NCBI RefSeq assembly: GCF_000283155.1
Contig: NW_004454166.1
Coordinates: forward strand, 4,593,994 to 4,657,993
Reading direction: 5' to 3'
Source: Ceratotherium simum simum
Lineage: Eukaryota > Chordata > Mammalia > Perissodactyla > Rhinocerotidae
Length of the DNA: 64,000 nt
This document shows positions 12,701 through 27,100 of the stretch, in pieces (the stretch's first letter is position 1; every line of letters begins with the position of its first letter). Both the position numbers and the translations under genes were made by a program. The notes under the pieces are model-generated. The model saw only the letters and a program-made list of their open reading frames with translations, ran no database searches and was not told the origin of the DNA.

Positions 12701-15700
12701 TGACTGAAAAACTGAAGACACAAGTATTGCTGAATACTAATTGGGAAAGAAGATTCAGCAGTCACCTTTTAGAAAACTTAAGAGCCAGGAAGATAAAAGT
12801 AAAAACAATATAACATATTACTTTATTAGACTAAGCAAAAATATGGATGAACTGGGAGAGAAGTAATAAACAGATTATAGTAGTTTGAAAATATCTATGT
12901 CGATTAGCTTGCTAAGCTAATTTACATACATTAACGTAGCAGCTGGCAGTTTATGCTGGTTGGGCTTCCTAGCTTACCTGTGCCCATACCAACAGATTCT
13001 TTTTTTTTTTTTTTTTTGTGAGGAAGATCAGCCCTGAGCTAACATCAGATGCAAACCCTCCTCTCTTTCTTGCTGAGGAAGATCAGCCCTGGGCTAACAT
13101 CCGTGCCCACCTTCCTCTACTTTACATGGGACACCACCACAAGCATGGCTTGACAAGCAGTGCGTTGGTGCGCTCCCGGGATACGAACCTGCGAACCCTG
13201 GGCTGCCAAAGCGGAGCGCGCAAACTTAACTGCTACGCCACCTGGCCGGCCCCCCAACAGATTCTTTACTAAGCAGGTATTAAAAGATTCAGGGAGGGAC
13301 AGCAAGACAATCAGATTTAGAGGTTAACAAATCTCTCTCCATAGTTTAAATGATTTATGGGTAGCTGGTTATAATATAATAAATCTAAAGAATAATTAAA
13401 TGTGCCAACTACTATGGGGGGGACCCCTGTTTAATTGTTTAAGATTTTCCAGGTCTATAGCTTTAAACTCTGTCTTTGAAACTATTCCTGCAAGAACTGC
13501 CACAGCAGGTGATTAATCGCCACAAGTTACAAAATCTCTTTGAGCCTCTGAGGACTAAATGAGCTAATGCAATAAAAATGTAAGTAATTCAGCTGAACAT
13601 CCCTGAAGCCTAGACAACTGAGGAAAGTAGCGGGAATGTTCATTTGAAAAACTAAGCAAGCAAGCCAGCTTTACCGGAACACAACCACACTCACTTATGT
13701 ATTGTCTAAGGCTGCTTTTGTGCCACTGCTGCAAAGTTTCGTAGTTGCGACAGAGACAGTATGAACTGCAAACCCTAAAATATTTACTATCTGACCCTTT
13801 ACAGAATTGCCAGCCTCTGACTAGGTAGTGATTATACGGGTGTGTTTACTCTGTGATAACTTCCTGAGTTGTATATTTAAAATCTGAGCTATGCACATAT
13901 AATTCTTTGTAGTGTATATGCATATAAAAAGTTTAATTGTACTTAAAATGTTTGTTTTAAATTGCATTCTTAGACTGTGGGTTTTAAAAATGAAGGAGTG
14001 AAATGTAATGAAAGATACGTTTTGAATATAGTAAAGAACAGAAGAGGTACCTCACAGACATAGCCCTTTGTACTTTTCCAACCTCTTAAGTTTTTGTGGG
14101 AGTTGTAAGTCTGCACTGTATTTTAAGTGCATGGGATCACTGAAGTCAGTTACATGATAACTAGTAACTGTTTTCTTATTTACGATGGAAAAAGAGAACA
14201 CAATTTCATTTTTTCAGGATAGAAAGGAATCAGAAAAACCTCTCTATGGCATAGCATTATCCACTGTATACAATTAATTGTAACTAAAATCTGCAGAGTG
14301 TTGCTTCTAAAGGACATCCACTTACACAGGAATCTTTGTGGGTATCAGAATCACCAGAGAGGTGTTTTCAAACTCATTTTCAAGGCTGTAGTGAACCACT
14401 GCAATTGCAGGAAATGCAACAGAGAGGTTCTGGGACAGCAAAGGTGGAGAAGCACTGGCCCGTATTACGGAAATAGCTATGATGTAGTTATGTTCACTGT
14501 GTGATTTTTACAACAAGTCTGTGATAAGTCTGTAGTAAGATGGGTGGAGGAAGCTTGCTCTCTCAGAAATCTGAGTTAAAAATAACACCACACATTAGAA
14601 ATGTGCCCATACCTCTCCATTTTCAAATGTTATTTCCCGGACAAGAGGAACGCATTTATCTTGAATCCAATTGTAAGTCCCGTCAAAATTGGTCATGGAT
14701 CCCAAATATACCATATCTGGAGCAGAATGCTGTTACAAAAACAGAAAAAAAAATAAAACAAATCCAACCTGTGCTAGCAAAAATGCATTCTTAAAGCCAT
14801 CTATGAGCCCAGAAAATCTACAGAGGATACAAAAGAAGCAAAAAACATGGAACTGCTGAGAAAGAGGGTTGTAGATGGTAAAAAGCTAATAATTTCATGA
14901 TTATCAGGGACCTTATTATCCAACCTGTGATGTCTAAGCCTTCTGCTTTTCCTTCGATTTGTGTCAACTAACTATCAGTATCTTAAATGGCAGGCAGGCA
15001 TTGTGAAAAGAAGAATTATCCAAGTGAACTAATTTAGCTATCCCTTAAAGTTGAAAATGTTTGAAGAAAATTTAGGGACTTCCAGTGAAAAAGTCTTGAA
15101 AAATACAAGATACTATATAAATCTAAGGCATGGCTCTCTCTAATATTAATTACCTCCAGTATCTGTTTCCATATTCACTCAAAATCAATATTTATGAAGT
15201 GCCTAAAATGATGATAAAAATACTAGCTAACAGGAACTGAGTAAACTGTGTCCAAGCACTGCTGTAAGAACTTGGGTGTGCCGACTCACTTAACCCTCAG
15301 AACATCTCCATAAGGCAGGTGCTGTTATTATCATGGCTGTTTTTACTAATGAACAAACTGATGCACGGAGAAGCTAATACACTTTCCCAGAGTTAGACAC
15401 CTAGGAAGGTGGCAGACTGGACATTAAAACTCAGTCTCATTCCAGAGCCTATGCTTTTAACAACCAAACTACGTCGCGAGACACTGTAGTGGATTCTGAT
15501 AATCGAGAGACCGTCCCACTATGTTAGCTACTATTAAAGAAATGCCCTTGCAGAAAATACAGGCAAATACCTATCTGAATTCAGAATAGGAAATGAGCTT
15601 TCTAAGCAAAAACTTCATTCACATAACTACATAAAAATTAAAAACTTCAGTGTGTCAAAATACTACAAACAACATTAAAATGAAAACTATGAATTGAAAA

Positions 15701-18700
15701 ATTATCTATAGATTTCTATTTGTGTGTGTGTGAACAACTGCAATGACAGACCATTAGGTCAATTCAGGATAACAAATACTGTGTTTTTGTGCCTCTTAGC
15801 TGTGGCTACCATTGTCTGGGCCTAAGCACTACTAAGTTTAGACACACACAACTTCTCGGCCAAGGGTTAAAATCAACCTAGCACTCCTTACTATCTGACA
15901 AGTAGTAGGTTAATTTATACCCCAGAAGATTTGGGAGCTTGGCTAGTCTGATTCAGGTAGGAGTGATGATCACAGACCCCTGGAGCATTTTTCTGAATTT
16001 GGGTCCCAGGCTGAACACAAAACAGAGAGGTGGATAAGGCCTGGGGACCAGAGGATCCTGCCACTAAATGCTTCTGTGACTTCAGGGCTCTGTGTCCCCA
16101 TCTTTGAAAGGTTTGCCATTAGCCCAAGACGATGCCTTGAGGTTCCTTTCTATATGAAAATTCTATGACTCTGTGAATACTAACATGTATAAAACTATAG
16201 ATTATACTATACATGTATTTAAATTATATTTATACACACTAAGAAATAACAACTTACCCCTGGTGGTTTGTAGATTATGTTGTCTCCGCTATATCTTTCT
16301 GGTTTTGAAACAGCCCTAATAGGAAGAGAGAAGTATGAATAATACTTTTTAAGAAAAATAATAGCAGTAATATACCTGAATGAAGCAGAATCGGTTAGTT
16401 GTTTTGCAATGTATGAATTATAACAACTTGAAATATATACTTGTCCATCATCTTTCCTACTTATAAAATTATGCAATACCAACAAGAGGATATATTCAAA
16501 GGAAAAATTTAATCCGAGGCAGATTTTTTTAAAGGAAAATTTTAGTTAGCTGTTTTTGTGACTCGGTATTTTATAAGTTTGGATTGGCAGTTTTAGCACT
16601 AAAAAGCTGGTTTTGACCCCAAACTGTTTCCAGTAACTGGGGATCAAGGTCATTGATGTGGTCAATGACCAATCACAAAAACACATTATTTGCTTTTAAG
16701 TCAGACTCAACCGTAAATTCTCTACTTTTTACTTTTTAAAACTAAAACTTCTAAAAAACAGACAAATTGAAATGACCTACATCATCAGAATACAGTTCAT
16801 AAATAAGCCATGGTTTTTTTTATTGTTCACTGTTGTTTTCTGTGCTAGTACAGTAGCTGTCACATAGCAGGTGTTCAGTAAATATCTGGTGAGTGAATTC
16901 TAGAACAAATTCTAAGTCAAATGGGTTACTTTTTCTCTTTCTAAATTATATTTGGATTAATTGAACACTGATTTATCTCCAGTTTCTGACTAGAGTAGTA
17001 CAGGAGATGGAGCAAGGGATGCTAACCTAGACTGACGACAGTGGAACAGAAAGGAAGAACGTGCTTCATTCATTCATTCATCCATTCATTCACTATTTAC
17101 CATGTGCTTCCTTTATACCAGGTATGGTCCTGGCACTGGGTATACAGCAGTGAACAAAACTGACAATGCCTGTGCTCTCATGGAGCTTCCATTTTGGTGG
17201 GGAAAGACAGACAAACAATTAGATACATTTATCTTGAGAGGTGCTATAAAGAAAAATAACTGGATAAAGAATGACAAGTTGAATGATAATATTGCTATTT
17301 ATACAAAGTTATCAAGAAAGATCTTTCTGATGAGACGATATCTGGGAGAAGCACTTCAGATACAGAGAACAGTGAGGGCAAGGACCGTCCTGCAGAAGTG
17401 GCCTGCAGTGTGAGGACCAGCAAAGTAGCCTGTGTGGTAAGAAGGCAGTAATACGAAAAGCCTGGGAGAGAAGTCCCTTCATTATTGACTCTGTATGTTG
17501 ATCTTCAAAAAACACTGATAATGTTTACAATAAAACACACACACAACATCTACGGAAGCATTAAAACAAGGACAAAGGTCACAAAATGGAGAGGACGTAC
17601 TGCACCAGAGATCGGGGCTCTATTCCAGATAGGTACTACAGCTGAGTCCAACAGTTATGGGCCAAGGAGAAGAGAGAAATGATATTGCATAAAGTCAAAG
17701 GATGGTGGAGACAACCTCCCATGAGAAGCAAGGGTCAAGAACAGAACCATAAGAATGATTCCATTTTGAGAGAGAAAGAAAAAAGTAGGAGATAACGTCA
17801 GAGAAGTCAGAAAGGTAAGGAGCAAACCAAGGGGATCCGACATGCAGCAAGCATAGACACTGCAGAAAAACGACAGGGTAGCTGAGGGTCACATCCTTCA
17901 GGGAAACTAAAGAGGATTAAGACTGCAAAAAGCCCAGTGGATTTGGTGATTAAGAAGTCATTCTGTGACTGTGCAGAGAGCAGTTTCATTAGACTAACAG
18001 AGGTGAAAGCCAGCTTCAGAGAGGTTAAGGTTTTTTTTTTTTACTGGTTAAAGTTGAGAAATTCAACATAGCCAAGCATAAACTAGTCTTTGAAAAACAT
18101 TTTGGAATGAAAAGAAAGAGATGAGATTTAGCTCAAGAGATAGAAGAGAAAGGTCAGGAAAGAGAATCATGTGTTTGTAAAAGGAAAATAGTTCATGAAA
18201 AGGATCAGGCTGAAAGCAGGAGAAAGAAAACAAGGACAACTGATGCTCGAAGCCCCGGAGGATTCTGAAGGGACAGTCACAAGGACACAAGTCAAGAGCT
18301 TAGCCTTGGAAAGGAGCGTTGCTCCTCTGAGACAGGAGAGAGAGAAGAAAAGGGGGTGGAGAGCCTGAGAGGAACAAAGATGAGGAAGCTCACACTTCTT
18401 AACGAGCAAGACGATGTGTTGTTTCAGTGTGGAAACCCCACAGGTTAGCATTCTGCACGACACAGGATAGTGTCAGTAAATGAGCTGAAGAAAAGCATGC
18501 GAGTTAGTTGTTAGCTTATTCATTCTTTTCCTCTTAACCATATTCTGAAATAGAATATAGAAAGAAAAATAAGCAGACTTTTTATCTCTTGCAAGTTCAG
18601 AGATATCTAGTTGGTGACTCTAAGAAGACTGAGACAAGGGCCAGCCTAGTAGGTAGGGGCCTAGTAGTTAAGTTCAGCACCCTCTGCTTCAGTGGCCCGG

Positions 18701-21700
18701 GTGCAGATGCCGCGAGTGGACCTACACCACTCGTCAGTGGCCACGCTGTGGCAGCCGCCTACATACAAAATTGAGGAAGACTGGCCACAGATGTTAGCTC
18801 AGGGTGAATCTTCCTCAGCAAAGAAGAGGAAGATTGGCAACAGATGTTAGCTTGGGGTGAATCTTCCTCAGCACATAAAAAGGACTGAGACAATTTCTGG
18901 AAAGGCCATCCTCAGAAAATGACACAACAAGAATTGAACATGGCAGCCAAGCTGTCCCACTTACACACTCGCAATTAAGATACTTACCCAAATGCAGAAA
19001 GGAAGGCACAATCATCGTGCAAAATATTTGCTACTCTTTCAAAAACTCTATAGTTTTCTGAATCCTTTTGCTCAAAATATCCAATGATATTTCTTTTGCT
19101 GCGCTGCAAGATAAGGTATGTAATTGTTTTACAAACACACCGAGTTCTATAAACATGTTATTTCATTTACCCAGCTGTTGTTCAGTTATCTCCAAATGAA
19201 GTATGACTATCTATAAATGCATATTTGGCTTTTAACATCTAGTCCAAAACTATTAAAGATTACATTGGGTTGAAAACAATCTCAACTACAATCTAATGTA
19301 ATTCTGAACATTTCCTTCTAGCATTTTATTTTAAAATTTCCAGAAATAGATAACTATTTAATCAGTGACAGTCTTTTCCTAACTAAGGTGACTAAATCTA
19401 AAAGGTGTTAAAATAGTACATCAATTCATCACGTGTGACTGTAGGTAGCGACTCCTCCATGGCTCCCTCACACTCCTACACACCTAGGTATACTCGAATG
19501 CAAGACCCTGCCGGCTCCTTACCCAGGCCATTTCTCAGGGTTGTGCTTACAGCAAGCAATACGGAGGACTGGGGTAATGCCTCCCTCCAGGACAAACAGC
19601 AGGCTTACTGCCGGCTCTGGAACCAGAGTTCCCCAAGCCTGGAGTTCTTCTCCTGTAACTCAACTCACTGTATGTGCAGGCATCCATCTGGGCCCTCTGT
19701 GTCACCTCTATAGGACTTGGAGGGCAAGGAAACAAATGCAAACATGCTCATGCTGTTTGCTGTGACGTGAGCAATAAAAGTCCTTTGTCTCTGACCCAGG
19801 AGCTTTGTGCCTTCTGACAGCATCCATGAAACAGTAACTGGCTAACTTACTAGCTTGTAAGTAAATATCAAATCTCAAACCTGACAATGACAATCTAAAG
19901 CCCAAACTCAACTGTTTTGTTTTTTTAAACACTACTTCGCGTACAAAGAAAAGCGTTTGCTAAGCTTATTATTAAGGGGGACTATTTTAGAGGACACTAA
20001 AACCTATACAAAGAGCTCACATAGGAGTAATTAGAGCAGATACCTGAGGGTCTCCACCAAGGAAAATATGGAAACTTTAGTTGTGAATGCCTGATGTTAA
20101 CTTCTATTTCTTCATAATTTAGGCTACCCTTTGCCCTCAATTAAGCCAAATTAGTACAACTTTACTGTATGCTATGTATTTTATCCAAAGGTTCAGTAAA
20201 ACATTAGCATTTCCCTTGAGAATTCAAGAAAAATTCAACTGGCTAAGCATGCATATGTCAAATCCATTGCAATGAACTATAAGAAAATGTCCAGATTCTT
20301 TGATTGCATAAGAATTTATTTACATTAATTAAACAGGCAATGTTCATTTGATCTAGCAAAAGTTAACAACTTACATCAAGAGTGGTGACTTCTGCTAAGT
20401 CATGAAGCTCCTGAACGGGGTCACTTTTCTGTTGCCTGATGTAATCTGCGAGGGCCTTCACTGATCGCTGACCCCTGTACTCTCTCTTCATCATCATCCC
20501 ATTACGGAACAGTTTGAGGGTCGGGTATTTGCTTATCCTATATCTCTGGGCTATATCAGCTAAAAGAATGAAAAAGAAATTAACTTCACCCTCGCACTTG
20601 GTCTGGGTGAGCCCATTAGCCCAATAGTCAAAAATCTTACAATTATTTAGTGTGAACATCTGGTTCATATAATTCTTTTTCAGTGTTAGAGAAAAAAAAT
20701 TAATCGTGACAAGTTTATATTGGTTAAGAGGCCAGACTCTGCCTCTTAAATATATTGCCTGATTTAAATCCCAAATTTGTTATTTACCGGTGGTGTGAAT
20801 TTGTAAGTTCCATCAACTCTCTATGCCTTAGTTTCTCATCTGTTATGCAAGGATAATAATTTCTACTACATAGGGTTGTTTTAAGGACTAAATGAGATAA
20901 TACAAATGGCAGGACACAGTAAACTCTCAATAAGTGTTAGTAAATATTATTATAGATATATTCCAGAATAGAATTAGAATGCACAAAATTCCAATTTTGA
21001 AAACAGTCATTCAAGTCACTTTATACTGTAAGGTTGTCTTACAGCATTTAATAAAAGAAAATTAAATTTAAATTAAAACTACTCTCAAAGGCTAAAAACT
21101 AATATTAGGTTCTTTGCTAGAAGAATAATATATAATCCCAAATATGCAAATTTTGTGTAAGCTAATACAATAAAACCCAAAACTCAGCAGTATACACTAA
21201 AAAAACCCCTTTATTATGACCTATGGGTATATTCTCAGGTAGTGGAGACACACACACACACACACACACACACAAATCATTAAAATTAGTGTTTATAGTC
21301 TCAAAATAAGAACCTAAATCAAAATGTATGCTGATCTCATTTTTAGGAATCACCATTACTAAGACATAGACTCAATTAGAACGGAAGAGCCTTTAAATTT
21401 TTCTGCTGTTATTTCTAAGAGGTGGCACATAGGAGAAATCAATGTTTTCTAGACACTGGAAAAGCTCAAATGTCATGCTAGTCAGGTGTATGAGATTGAT
21501 AAAAGATGCACTGAAATTTCAGAATGAAAGGGACCTGAGAGAGCACTGAAGTGGCCTAAAACAGGTGAAAATTTTTTTTCTTAACTGAGTTCTAAAATGA
21601 GAGCAGTGGGCCGACCCCGTGGCTTAGCGGTTAAGTGCGCGCGCTCCGCTATTGGCGGCCCGGGTTCGGATCCTGGGCGCGCACCGACGCACTGCTTCTC

Positions 21701-24153
21701 CGGCCATGCTGAGGCAGTGTCCCACATACAGCAACTAGAAGGATGTGCAGCTATGACATACGACTATCTACTAGGGCTTTAGGGGGAAAAAAAATAAATA
21801 AATAAAATGAGGGCAGAATTCTAAAAGGATGGCACAAAAAACTCTGAAAATTCTCCTACCCTGCGTCCATTTCTAGCAGTTACAAAACAAAACAGAACTA
21901 CAATAGGCTCTGTTGACCACCTAAATTTTCTAGGAAATTCGATGGTAGAAACAACTGTACTGGAGGGTATTTACATCTATGTGTGCTGACAGTTGCATGG
22001 GTGTATTCATAGGTCAAAACTTATCAATTTGTACATTTTAAACATGTACAGTTTGTTTTATGTCAGTTATACCTCAGTAAAGCTGTTTAAAAAATCTAAA
22101 TGAGGGCCGGCCCTGTGGCGTAGCGGTTAAGTGGTCATGCTCCACTGCTGGTGGCCTGGGTTCGGATCCCGGGCGCGCACCGAGGCACCGCTTGTCAGGC
22201 CATGTTATGGCAACGTCCCACATAAAGTGGAGGAAGATCGGCATGGATGTTAGCTCAGGGCTGATCTTCCTCACACACACAAAAAAATCTAAATGAACGT
22301 TGACTATACAAAGCAACAACAATAGTTATGCCTTGCGGGGTCTAACACAAATTAAAATACATGATGACAACAACAGCAGGGGAGAAGAAGTAAGCAGGAG
22401 GCTAATGATTCCAAGTGTTCTAAGGTCTTAACACTGCCCAGAAAGAGGTAAAAGTACTTATAATATTTTGATAAGTCAAGGGTGCATCCTGTTCTCTCTT
22501 GGATAAGCAATCAAAGAATACTAAAATGGTGTAGTAGAAGTTAAGGATGGAATAGGGGTTCTCAGAGCGGGGTTTGGAGAAAAGGCTATGTAATTAAGAT
22601 CACATAACACTTTGGTAAACTCCAAGGAGGATTTATAAAGGGGGATATCACTCTTAAGTACTAAAATTCTTTAAACAGAAGACCAATATGAGTAAACAAA
22701 AGGAACTACTGGTCATATATGAGATCAAGGAGAATATTTTATTTACCAAATCACAAAAATCTGAAATAATATTAAGATATCTTAATATACACATATTTAA
22801 TATAGACACTAATCTGTTTGGTTTAGGAGTTAGTACTTCTTGAAGCAGAAGACTAGGAGACACATTAGCCATAAGCCCTTTTGCAGCCTGATAGATTATA
22901 ACGAGAGAACAAGTTTTTGAGGTGTTATAAAAATGGTGGGTTCTATTACATGAGCAAGGAATTAATGAGATTAAATTGGTACTACAAATTGAGGGGTCTG
23001 AGAGGTTTCACAAGCAAGTAGAAGTCTTTTAAGATAAACAGAGGGGCCGGCCCCATGGCGTAGCGGTTACGTGCGCGGGTTCCGCTGTTGGTGGCCCGGG
23101 TTCGGATCCCGGGCGCGCACCCACGCACCGCTTGTCAGGCCATGCTGAGGGGGTGTCCCACATAAAGTGGAGGAAGATGGGTACGGATGTTAGCCCAGGG
23201 CCAGTCTTCCTCAGCAAAAAGAGGAGGATTGGCATGGATGTTAGCTCAGGGCTGATCTTTCTCACTCACACAAAAAAGATAAACAGAGGCACTTGTTACA
23301 AGGCAAAAGCCACAAAGGCTTAGAAGACGATCAGCTCAGAGAAATAATAAAAAGTAAGGAACTTTACCTTCCTAGTTCAAAAATACATTCAGTCTCTAGC
23401 ACACTACACACTGAAACCTAGCATATTATAAAATGAATTTTTGCAGTAATGTATAAATGAAAAAGTTTTCAATAAAAATGATTAAAATTAGGTTAAATAG
23501 TTCTACTGGCCAATGCTACAATGTTGTGGTCTGGAATATGGAAAATATCTTTTGAAAAAGTTACTATTTCTCCCAAATATCCATCATTAGACTGGTTAAA
23601 TAATATGGTACACCCATACATGGTTAAATAATATGGTACACCCATACAATGAAGTACTACGCTGTTATATAAAGGAATTAAAAAGATCTTTCTGGGCCGG
23701 CCAGGTGGCTTAGCGGTTGACTGCGTGCGCTCTGCTGCTGGGGGCCCGGGTTCAGATCCCGGGTGCGCACCGACCACCGCTTCTCCAGCCATGCTGAGGC
23801 CGCATCCCACATACAGCAACTAGAAGGATGTGCAACTATGACCTATAACTATCTACTGGGGCTTTGGGGAAAAAAAAAAAGGAGGAGGATTGGCAGTAGA
23901 TGTTAGCTCAGAGCCAGTCTTCCTCAGCAAAAAGAGGATTAGCATGGATGTTAGCTCAGGGCTGATCTTCCTCAGAGAAAAAAAAAAAAAAGATCTTTCT
24001 ATGCTGCTAAGGAGCAATCTCCAAGATACATTGTAAGTGAAAAAGTCAGGTGCAGAAGAGGGCGTATAGGTATGATATTTTGTGTAAAAAATATGGAGAA
24101 GAAACTTGGGAAAGAAGTATGAATATATATGTATATATACCTACATACATATA

Positions 24154-24195
<42 letters not shown>

Positions 24196-27100
24196 GCAAG
24201 CATATATATCTTTGCCCCCTCCTCCCTCTAAAAAACACCACCAATGGGAGAAAATGCAAGGAGAGGTCACAGATGAAATTTAAACTTGGTTTTATAGTTT
24301 TGACTTTAGAACCATGGAAATGTTTAACAGTAAAACAAAATTAGATTTAAAAAAATTTTAACAATGGCGTTGCTACTTTGAAATAAATACACACCCATCT
24401 TACAGATAAAGCACCTGAGTAGTTATGCTAATACCATTAAGAGTCAAGATTTCCAGCATAAGAGAAAAAAAGATACAAATATAAAATTGAGAAAATTAAG
24501 TAAAAACCCTGTAATATTTAATTTGAATTGGAACTACCAGCAAAAACTCATGATGTATTTTTCTTTTTCAAAAATATATCTTTCTAAATGCTTTCCATGG
24601 AAAGTTTTATTGGCCAGTTCTACCAAATAAATATTTAAGGAAGAAATAATACCATTTGCACACAAACTTTTCCCGAAAATTGAAGAGAAGGGATTACTTC
24701 CCAGCTCATTTTCTGAGGCCAGCATTACCCTCACACCAAAACCAGACAAAGACATTATAAGAAAAGAAAATTACAGACGAATACACCCAATAAACAAAAT
24801 TAGAGAACTTACACTAGTGGACTTCAACACTTACTGTAAACCTACAGGAATCTGGACAGTGTGACACTGGCATATAGATAGACAAACAGATCAATGGAAG
24901 AGAACAGAGTCTAGAAATAGACCCACATATACACGGAGGAGTGATCTTTGACAAAGGTACAAAAGTAAAATCTTACTATATACCACTTATAAAGCACACA
25001 GCTACACACAAGGATGCAGAAAGCTTGAAAGTAAAAAGATGGGGAAAAATACGCCATGCAAAAACTAATAAAAAGAAATCTTATATAGCTATATTAATAG
25101 AAATAAGTAGACATTAAGGCAAAAAGCATTACTAGAGATCATAATAATAAAAAGTTCAATTCCCCAGGCAGATATAACAATTCTAAATTTGTATGCATGA
25201 AATAAGAGCCTAAAAATATATAAAGTAAAAAACGACAGAACTACAAAGACAAATCTACAATTATGGTGGGAGATTATTAACACACTTCTGGTAACTGATA
25301 ACACAAAATCAATAAAATATAGAAAACTTGAACAACAACTAAGAAACTTGACTGAATTGACACATAAAGGATATACTACCCCAAAGCTGCAGTATACACA
25401 TTCTTTGCAGGTATATATACCATATAAAAAACAAACTTATGATGAATCACAAAAAAAGTCTCAACAACTTGCAAATGACTCAACTCAGAGAAAATAAAGA
25501 AACTTCTCTATACCCATAGATCAAAGATGAAATCACAAGGGAAACTGGAAAATATTTTGAACTGAATGATAATGAAAATACATATCAAAACTTATAGCTT
25601 GCAGGCAAAGTGATACTTAGAATGAAATTTACATTAAAATGGATATGTTGGGGGGCAGGGGAAGCTGAAAAACAAAGAGCTCAGCACTAATCCTATAAAA
25701 TTACAAAAAGAACAAATTAAAAACAAAGAAGAAAGAAGTGAACGAGAAAGATAAAAGCAGAAATCAATGAAGTGGAAAACAAATATATAATAGAGAAGAT
25801 CAAAAAAGCCAAAATCTGGCTCTTTGCAAACGCTAATACCCTTGGAGAAACTAATTCAAGAAAAAAACAGAGAGAGAAAACACAATTAATTTCAGAAACC
25901 TAGCATGAGTCTTTAACTCAGATAAAAAGAGAATATCATCAAGAGCTTAATGATAATAAATTTGGAGAGTTAGATAAAATGGAAAAATTCCCATGAAAAG
26001 CACAACTTACCAAACTGACGCTGGAATAGAAAATATAAGCGGTCCTAAAATTATTAAGGAAATTGAATCTGTAATCCAAAGCCCTCCCACAAAGAAAACT
26101 CCATTCCTAGAAAGCTTCCCCAGCAAGTTCTACAAAACATTTAAAGAGTGAGTAATGCTGCTTACACAACCATTCCAGAGAATACAAAAAGAGGTAACAT
26201 TTCCCAACTAATTTTATGAGGTCAACATAATCTTTCTGCCAAATCTGACAAGGAAATGATGAGAAAAGAAAAGTATATGTTAGCCTCACTCAAGAACATA
26301 GATGCAAAACTTGAAAAGAAAATGTTAACCAGAATTTAGCACTACGTAGAAAGGACGATACATCACAATGAAGCTGGATTCAGTCTAGCACTTCAGTTTA
26401 ATGTCTGAAAATCAATGTAATTCATGATATTAACAGAATAAGAGAAACAAATTCTACTACCTCTCAAAAGAAGCAGAAAAACATATGATAAAATTCAACA
26501 CTCACTCACACTTAAAAATTTTTGGCAAACTAGGAAAGAAGAGAACTTCCTTAATCTGATAAAGGATATCTAAATAAACAAATACCAAACAACTTGATAG
26601 TAAAATAGGAAAAGCTGTCCTGCTGAGATCAAGAAAGAAAGAAGGAAAGATGCCTATGATTACTTCTGTTAACACTGTACTGGATGGAGTTCTTAGTGTA
26701 ATAAGATAAGAAAAAGAGGGCTGGCCCCGTGGCTTAGCGGTTAAGTGCACGCGCTCCGCTACTGGCGGCCCGGGTTCAGATCCCGGGCTCGCACCGACGC
26801 ACCGCTTCTCCGGCCATGCTGAGGCCGTGTCCCACATGCAGCAACTAGAAGGATGTGCAACTATGACATACAACTATCTACTGGGGCTTTGGGGAAAAAA
26901 AAGGAGGAGGATTGGCAATAGATGTTAGCTCAGAGCTGGTCTTCCTCAGCAAAAAAAAGAGGAGGATTAGCATGGACGTTAGCTCAGAGCTGATCTTCCT
27001 CAAAAAAAAAAAGATAAGAAAAAGAAATGGAGTATATAAACACTGGAAAAGAAGAAATAAAAATGTCATTATTTGCAGATGATCTTATTGAGTTCACAGA

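Noticed and set aside
20363..20668. 101-residue minus-strand frame read as a stand-alone protein
   Set aside because: Only 20375-20559 is exon; the N-terminal part reads through the intron before the TTCTTTTAG acceptor and the last residues run past the GTAAGT donor.
24157..24192. Regulatory element in the TG run
   Set aside because: A simple microsatellite within an L1 3' UTR explains it.
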